Below, piece by piece: positions 59,101 through 64,000 of a stretch of 64,000 bases of DNA. This stretch comes from Typhlomys cinereus (taxonomy: Eukaryota; Chordata; Mammalia; Rodentia; Platacanthomyidae). Each line of letters starts with the position of its first letter. The first letter of the stretch is position 1. The DNA is taken from positions 2,115,953 to 2,179,952 of the forward strand of contig JALPQD010000115.1 in the NCBI GenBank assembly GCA_023101885.1, written 5' to 3'. A program made the position numbers and the translations under genes. The notes beneath the pieces were generated by a model. The model saw nothing but the letters and a program-made list of their open reading frames with translations. It searched no databases and was not told where the DNA came from.

Positions 59101-59740
59101 ACTGCTGCTCACAGGAGATGTCCTGGACCAATTTCATGACTCTGTCATATGAAAGGGTGGTCTTTTTGTTCATCTAATAAGCAGTATCAACTTGTAAATA
59201 ATTCAGATTGACAATTATGATGCTCTTGGGGCAGTAAACTTTCCACATCATGAAATGGATTGAAGGACTCAAATCAGCAATTCCAAGTAATGCTCTTGGT
59301 TTATGACCCTTTCAAATCCTTTGGCTTTTCAATGTGATTCAAGACAGAAATTCTAGAATTTCACAGTATTTTAAAAATAATTTAACTAATATTAAAATAA
59401 AAAGTTTGCCAACTTTACCTTACTGTCTCAGTTAGGTTGTTGGTCCCAGGGGTAGCAAAAATGGCACCATTTTTTCTATTACAGAACACTTTAGAAGAAA
59501 AAATACCTGAGCATCAGAGTGTGCTTCAAATTGTGCAGCCCCTCCCAAAGTGGCCTGGTCAAAGGTGTACATGAGACGGATGTCTTCTTCATGCAATTCG
59601 TGGCCTTCCACTACAATGCTTCCTAAGGTTAAAGCAGATTCCAATTATGAAAAGTTTGTAGAAGAATTGCTTAGGCAACAACTGATTACATTCCCTTGAC
59701 TGGTCATTGTGGAAGCCAAGAATATGATCCACCTTTTTAG

Positions 59741-59778
<38 letters not shown>

Positions 59779-62548
59779 CACTCATACATACACACACATA
59801 TATATGCAGACATACATATACACACACATAATATACACATACATACACACACAAATATACACACGATACATACACGTACACACATATATACATACACATT
59901 TACATACATAACTGAAGACAGTTAAGTCACCACCAACACTTCTCATTTAACATGAACTCCCAGGTTCAAAATCATGTTGAAGTTAAGGAGATACACTGAA
60001 TGACAATTGAGTCCTCACTTAATGCACAATAGGATGAAAACATTTAGAATGAAATTACTTGGGGGTTCTCTACTCCATGATGGCATACCTGTGGTGTTTC
60101 ACCCACTGCAACATGTGCAGTGGGTCTAATGAGTGGACGGGTGCAGTACTGTGCCTATCTGGGGAAGGCAGACAAGAGTGTGATGGTTGCTGTGTGACTG
60201 ATGCTCATTATCAGGAAGTACACTGTGGTCATGGTGGACTATTCTCTTGGGTGTGTTGAAACTGCCCTTGCTTTTGAGCAGGCTGGATTGGAGAGATAGC
60301 TTTGTAAGATCTTGAATCCCACGTAAAAATGCCAGATAGAAAAGGCAGTGACCTGTACTTTTGACTCTGGAATGTGGGCCAGAGCAAAGCAAAGAGGAGG
60401 TAGAGCAATCCAGGGTGACTTCCCAAAGTCACCCTTAGGTCTTCCCAAGCACACACAGTGCCCTCTGATACACACAGACACAAAAAGAAGCTGAGAACTT
60501 TCCATTTCTAATAAGGATCGTTTCAGAAATTTCTGATGTTTTTGTCATGGAGCTAAATGATCTAAATTTGTGACTTGAAAGCTAATCAAACATCTTCCTA
60601 ATATTTTAAGATGAATTACTAACAACTCGTGTTTTAGATGCAATCCTCTTACATTTTAATTGTACATAAAAATTTGGGGAATCTTAGGAATATTTTCTGG
60701 AACACCTATGTTCTCACCACTTCTTCAAGTTTATGATTTTCCAAATTCAGAAGGAGTTAATATTCTTATGTCCCAGGAGGGCTGCAGGATACCAAATAGC
60801 CATGTTCATACCAGGCATGACTGTGATTATGGCAGGCTGGAAATTCCTGGGGTACTCAGAAACATTCTAGCAGTATGTGGAAAAGGACTGAGGTTCCTGT
60901 CCTAACCTTTTCAGTTGGTTAGGAATCTGTTACATGTTCTCATATTACCTAAATCTACTCAATACTTTTCTTTCACAGCATTTATCAAAACTATAACATT
61001 TCTGTTAGTGTTTAATGTCTATGAGCCATAACAGTAAAGACACACTGTTATTCAATGCAATTATTTGCTTTAAGAAAATAGGTCCCAAGCGAACAAATCT
61101 AGCCTTGTTCAAAAAAAGATACCAAAATCAGGTTTCCAGATACTTTAATCTAAGTGTGAATAAAGTGGTGGATAAGTTCTATCCATTTCTCCATCTTGTC
61201 AGCAGCTTCCAGTGCTCACGATGACACTATGACAAGGGTGCCCCTGAGCAATGTCTGGTTATGCAGCACCGGGAGTTCTACTCTCCCTTACCAGGAAGGC
61301 AGAGTCCAGGCCCACATGCATACTGACAGGATGCAACTGTAACCCAAAGCCAATCCACCTGAGTCATAGTTTTTTACTGACCCTAAGGAAGCAACTGTTT
61401 AAAATATTTAAACACAAAATTACTTGTTATGCTGTATATATTAGTAAAAGATTGGAAAAAACCTAAAATATCTACAATGAAAGACTTATAAAACCATATA
61501 AGGGCTGGAGAGGTGGCTCAGGGGTTAACCTTCTGCCTTGCAGGCAGAAGGTCCTGAGTTCGGATCCTAGACCCCATGTATAGACGCCAGGCGGAAGCGG
61601 GGGCGGCCTGCGTTTCTGGTCCTGGTAGGGCGGAGCCTGTGAATCCCAGGGCAGAGTAAACAAGGAGGAGGCGGTCCATGGTGGTTCCCGAATTCGTCCC
61701 TGGTTCTACACACAAACACACACACACGCACACACACACACATACACGCACACACACACACACATACACACGCACAATTGAATAAAAAAAAGCCATATAA
61801 ACACATAAGAATTTATACACATACACATATATTCATCTTGTGCACACACATATAACATAAACATGGCACTATGCATAAGTGGAAGTCAGAGAAAAGTCTG
61901 TGGGGAGTTGGTTCTTTACTTATACAATGTAGGCTCTGGAAATTGAACTTAGGTCATTAGTCTTTGCAGCAAGTATCTTGATCCTCTGAGCCATCTTGTT
62001 GGTTCACATAACACATTTATAGTGTAAAATGAAAATGCAAAACAGAATAGAAAACAAAAAAATCCCCAAAATACAAAAGAGAAAACTTTAGAAATTTAAA
62101 ATGTTAGCAATTTCCATTTCAGAGGTATCACCACTAAAGCTGATTCTGGAAGTATATCAAGTGCAGTAAAACAATTCAGGTTTTTAAACCGTGTACCAAC
62201 ACTATAGGCTACGTGTGAACTTGCAGAGAGCAGGCATCTGTTTTTGACAGATTTTCTGAAAGTTACAGTGTTCATTTTTTATGAATAAGAAAAGGTTTTT
62301 AAAAAGATGCTCCCAAGCTATTGCACTTGCTGCTCAAGCCTACCACCCTGAGTCTAATCCTCAGCACCCATAAAAGGCTGGATGTGACCTGTGCCCGGGA
62401 TCGCAGCACTCCTACAGGTGAGATGGGAGCCAAAAACAGGAGATTCTTTGGGCTGCTCACGGACCAGCTATTCTGAGTGCACGGAGCATGAAAACAATGA
62501 GACCCTGCCTCAATCAGATGAAGGGGAGAATGATTTCTGAAAAATTGT

Positions 62549-62590
<42 letters not shown>

Positions 62591-62833
62591 AAAAGTGAAC
62601 AGTTCAAGCATCCCTTGGACTGAGGACGTGAATGTCCCCGGTGAGGGCAGACACCCACCATTCTTTTGGAATTGCTCTAGCTCCTCATTTCTCAGCTGCT
62701 TGATGGCTGTCATCACGGCTTTAAAGGCCCCTTTCAGTCGCTTCCCAAGCACCATGTGATCAGGTTCCGCCCTTAGTTGAATGCCATACTTATTTTTATC
62801 AGTAGAGAGCGTAACTTTTCGAACATTTAATTC
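51835..62833 (-). CDS. IARS1: Isoleucyl-tRNA synthetase, cytosolic: C-terminal nine coding exons (partial gene)
   Basis: IARS1 charges tRNA-Ile with isoleucine in the cytosol and is a member of the multi-tRNA-synthetase complex. The window holds only its C-terminal part: 391 residues plus stop, from ELNVRKVTLSTDKNKYGI to LPTTADA. Exons (minus order) are 62659-62833, 59507-59622, 58811-58906, 58256-58432, 56560-56665, 54607-54732, 53660-53803, 52574-52726 and 51835-51917. All have AG acceptors and GT donors, phases join without a break, and the total is 1,176 nt. The HIGH and KMSKS catalytic motifs lie in exons beyond the right edge. The last five exons encode the vertebrate C-terminal extension (two UNE-I-type repeats, both containing a VLLLENPKG/TLLLENPLG motif) that docks the enzyme in the complex. 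Compared with the human protein as I remember it, exon 59507-59622 reads DQATLGGAAQF, apparently one residue longer. The gene looks functional. Confidence 0.96.
52574..52726 (-). CDS. IARS1: IARS1 exon, second UNE-I repeat
   Basis: It codes ECLMGTVGTLLLENPLGQNG and ends KLFLNETQTQ at a CAAG|GTGAGG donor. 153 nt. Confidence 0.95.
52905..53150 (+). repeat. Older SINE in IARS1 intron
   Basis: A plus-strand copy, antisense to IARS1, from ggctggggagatgtctcagtag to a pure (CA)n tract at 53111-53144. Confidence 0.82.
53448..53562 (-). repeat. B1 SINE (minus) in IARS1 intron
   Basis: The plus strand reads agacagggtctcaccatgtagactaggcc through acaggtgtgtcaccacatttggctgg, the complement of B1. Confidence 0.88.
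53660..53803 (-). CDS. IARS1: IARS1 exon between the UNE-I repeats
   Basis: It codes EIQSQTDLLSLSGKTLCVTT and ends CQYINLQLLNAEPQ. 144 nt, with TTTTTTAG acceptor and CAAG|GTATGT donor. Confidence 0.95.
54607..54732 (-). CDS. IARS1: IARS1 exon, first UNE-I repeat
   Basis: It codes GGVLLLENPKGDNQLDLLKL and ends KLSVFHGEA. 126 nt, with TTCTAG acceptor and GCAG|GTATGT donor. Confidence 0.95.
55000..55165 (+). repeat. B2-like SINE fragment
   Basis: It has gagggctggcaaacggttgagg and cctgagttcaatcccttgaat, a worn tRNA-like head with a diverged body. Confidence 0.55.
55684..55800 (+). repeat. ID-type SINE
   Basis: The segment ggaggcacactcagctgtagattgg, then gcatgtgtgccaggtcaatccctagcac, and an A-rich tail follows the ID order. 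Confidence 0.65.
56560..56665 (-). CDS. IARS1: IARS1 exon
   Basis: It codes LKGSELEITLTKGRSQPGPA and ends NLNICANGTQQ. 106 nt, phase 0 to phase 1. Confidence 0.95.
57140..57525 (-). repeat. Older SINE fragment, split by a young SINE
   Basis: The head-side part of an older SINE (aggatctgggatcccaactcagatcc...gcaaggcagaatc) is interrupted at 57191 and resumes gtaaggcctgaaacagctctccagcc. Confidence 0.85.
57191..57486 (-). repeat. Young SINE nested in an older SINE
   Basis: A full-length antisense copy with the TSD gcaaggcagaatc at 57178-57190 and 57487-57499. It lies in an IARS1 intron in the same sense as IARS1. Confidence 0.94.
58026..58038. repeat. TSD of the U1 retrocopy (left)
   Basis: The sequence aattctcttaaaa is repeated exactly at 58220-58232, at the 5' edge of the U1 copy. 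Confidence 0.92.
58057..58219 (-). pseudogene. RNU1 pseudogene: U1 snRNA retrocopy in IARS1 intron
   Basis: A near-complete 163-nt copy of U1 snRNA, lacking only the first base. The 5' splice-site-pairing ACTTACCTG, the stem-loop I sequence GATCACGAAGG, the U1A-binding loop ATTGCAC and the Sm site AATTTGTGG are intact. Only a few substitutions are visible. It ends in about ten A residues (58043-58052) after five extra Gs and sits between 13-bp TSDs, so LINE-1 copied it from RNA. There is no room for a U1 promoter: the region that would hold the proximal sequence element is an IARS1 exon. It will be transcribed only as part of the IARS1 pre-mRNA, in sense orientation. Confidence 0.96.
58256..58432 (-). 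CDS. IARS1: IARS1 exon beside the U1 retrocopy
   Basis: It codes CNLVPTDEITVYYNTKSEGR and ends NILIQEQTQ. 177 nt, phase 0 on both sides. Its donor CACAG|GTGAGTTG lies only 36 nt upstream of the U1 snRNA retrocopy on the same strand. Confidence 0.96.
58811..58906 (-). CDS. IARS1: IARS1 exon
   Basis: It codes the 32 residues ALVLLDVTPDQSMVDEGMAR...INRIQKLRKK. 96 nt, phase 0 on both sides. This sequence is highly conserved in IARS1. Confidence 0.97.
59507..59622 (-). CDS. IARS1: IARS1 exon
   Basis: It codes SIVVEGHELHEEDIRLMYTF and ends QFEAHSDAQ. 116 nt, with ACCTTAG acceptor and TCAG|GTATTT donor. DQATLGGAAQ carries an apparent extra residue. Confidence 0.95.
59748..59905. repeat. (CA)n / (ACATAT)n complex tract
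   Basis: A pure CA run is followed by mixed CA/TA alternations, all alternating purine-pyrimidine. The cysteine/valine/tyrosine-rich ORFs over it come from the repeat. Confidence 0.92.
60283..60490 (+). repeat. Older SINE, internally shortened
   Basis: A sense copy with a worn head (ggctggattggagagatagc), the older body and a short CA tail. Confidence 0.72.
60491..61487. other. IARS1 intron, no feature recognised
   Basis: About 1 kb of AT-rich intron sequence. Short ORFs exist but none shows splice-flanked coding similarity. Confidence 0.55.
61502..61788 (+). repeat. Young GC-rich SINE with TSD
   Basis: A full-length plus copy, antisense to IARS1. The flanking aaaaccatataa (about 61490-61501) and aaagccatataa (about 61788-61799) form a slightly diverged TSD. 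Confidence 0.9.
61850..62005 (-). repeat. B2-like SINE (antisense)
   Basis: The segment ggaagtcagagaaaagtctgtgggg, gaaattgaacttagg and ctgagccatcttgttggttc is the complement of an old B2-like SINE. Confidence 0.65.
62295..62585 (+). repeat. tRNA-derived SINE with (CA)n tail
   Basis: A worn head (tgctcaagcctaccaccctgagtctaatcctcagcaccca) is followed by a gggctgctcacggaccagc body and a pure (CA)n tract at 62550-62582. It ends about 75 bp from the first IARS1 exon in the window. Confidence 0.6.
62659..62833 (-). CDS. IARS1: IARS1 exon, first in window
   Basis: It codes ELNVRKVTLSTDKNKYGIQL, then RAEPDHMVLGKRLKGAFKAV, and ends LEQFQKN. 175 nt, with CGTAG acceptor and AATG|GTGGGT donor. The upstream exon is not found before the window edge. 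Confidence 0.96.
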
Positions 62834-64000
62834 CTACGAATAACAAAGAGAAAACAAAACTGTGAGATGTGAAAATATATATCCACACAAAGCATGCAAA
62901 TGAATGTCCGCAGGAACATTATTCAAAAGAGATAAAAAGCAGAAATAATCTAAGTGTTCATTAATTGTGAATGAATAAGGCTGGAACTGAGTGGAAGAAT
63001 GGTTGTTTAGCACGAAAGGACCTGAGAGGGATTACTAGCCATAAAGAAAAAAGAAGCCAGGTGTGAATAGGGAAATAAATGTGGCTTATTTTATACATGT
63101 TGTATCAGAGAGAATCATGGGTTGGTAAGATGGCTTCCCAAAGTCCACATGGTATGGGTGAGAACTGACTTCTGAAAGTTGTTCTCTGACTTCTATACAT
63201 GAGCTTTGGCACACACATACTTGCATGTGTTCTCTCTCTTAAAAATTTTTAAAAAGATTATTAAGAATGAGTGAATCAAAGCATTTCACATATCTACTGT
63301 GCTACTGAGATTCCCAAAGATTCAGTAAGAACCATAAAGCAAGGTATTATAAGACAAACAATAGGACATCTTGTTTTGCCACTGCATCTAACTTGATGAA
63401 TTAATTTTACTACAAGGTGATGAAGGCCAGGTGTGATGGTACATGCCTACAATTTGGGCTCCCATTAGGATGAGTTATTGTGTATTCAAGATCAGCATGG
63501 ACCACATGGTGAGTTCAAAGCTGTGAGTTCAAAGCAAGCGTTGAAAACATAATAAGACCCTGTCTCAAAATCACCATCACTACCACCGCCACCCTAGACA
63601 CACAAAAGAAAAAAAAAAAAGAGTATTTAACACTAAAAATGTTTTAAATAGTGACATTTAAAGAAATTTCTCAGTACATTTATTTATTGTGTCTTTCTGC
63701 ATGAGCTGTGTGCATGTTCCCCGTGCGCATGTTGATGTCAGAAGACAACCGTGAGAGTTTTATCAAAGTCAGGTTGTTTTGTTTAGTGTCAAGCTATCTC
63801 ACCAGTCCAAAATAAGATTTCAAAATTGGAAATAGATTTGTCTTCAGAACACTTAAGGAAGGTCTGGGGACACTGATACTGTACTACCTGGCAGGGAGAA
63901 TTCCTCATCTGCGCCTCTCCTTTTGTCTACCAGACTCCTGAAACAACGGATTACAAGAATTGTAGTTTCCCATCTAGGATCCCACGCTGGGGGAAGGGAC
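62834..64000. other. IARS1 intron with SINE relics
   Basis: No IARS1 exon is recognised here. It holds a B2-like SINE at 63118-63255 (plus), a B1-like SINE at about 63426-63610 (plus, A tail) and an antisense B2-like fragment at 63680-63810. Confidence 0.6.

Overview
The window is repeat-rich mammalian nuclear DNA, almost certainly from a myomorph rodent. B1 (7SL-derived), ID and B2-type SINEs are all present, together with MaLR LTR elements and rodent-type L1 3' ends. The dominant repeat is a tRNA-headed, GC-rich SINE with a (CA)n tract and an AATAAATAA-type tail. I count 18 young copies, most with clear target-site duplications (TSDs), and about 20 diverged older relatives. I cannot name the species. 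Almost all short ORFs here are translations of (TG)n tracts, SINEs or other repeats, not genes.

Layout. 1-3.2 kb: older SINEs, an L1 tail fragment and a degenerate recurring module that reappears beside telomere-like repeats at 10.35 kb. 3.2-9.9 kb: a complete retrovirus-like RNA copied into the genome by LINE-1 (minus strand). It reads R-U5, tRNA-Pro primer site, non-coding interior, polypurine tract, U3-R, poly(A), between 14-bp TSDs. Its interior carries a same-sense, intronless fragment of host RTN4 (reticulon-4, B-type splice form) with no poly(A) of its own. 10-19 kb: SINEs, a possible zinc-finger relic and an L1 3' end. 19.7-25.5 kb: a KRAB zinc-finger pseudogene (minus), broken by frameshifts, an inserted repeat and a 15-bp minisatellite. 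26-44 kb: SINEs, an intact two-LTR MaLR element inserted into an old SINE, a small CpG-rich promoter-like segment at 37.3-37.6 kb, and a gammaretroviral solo LTR nested in a MaLR solo LTR. 44.3-50 kb: one long L1 (minus) with many SINEs inserted. 51.3 kb to the end: the 3' part of IARS1 (cytosolic isoleucyl-tRNA synthetase, minus), nine coding exons plus the 3' UTR, with a U1 snRNA retrocopy 36 nt past one 5' splice site.

The only gene that looks intact is IARS1. Its nine exons sum to 1,176 nt, exactly 392 codons including the stop, with no internal stop and matching splice phases throughout. The rest is dead or mobile sequence, but the RTN4-bearing retroelement, the U1 copy beside an IARS1 splice site and the nested insertions record interesting events.
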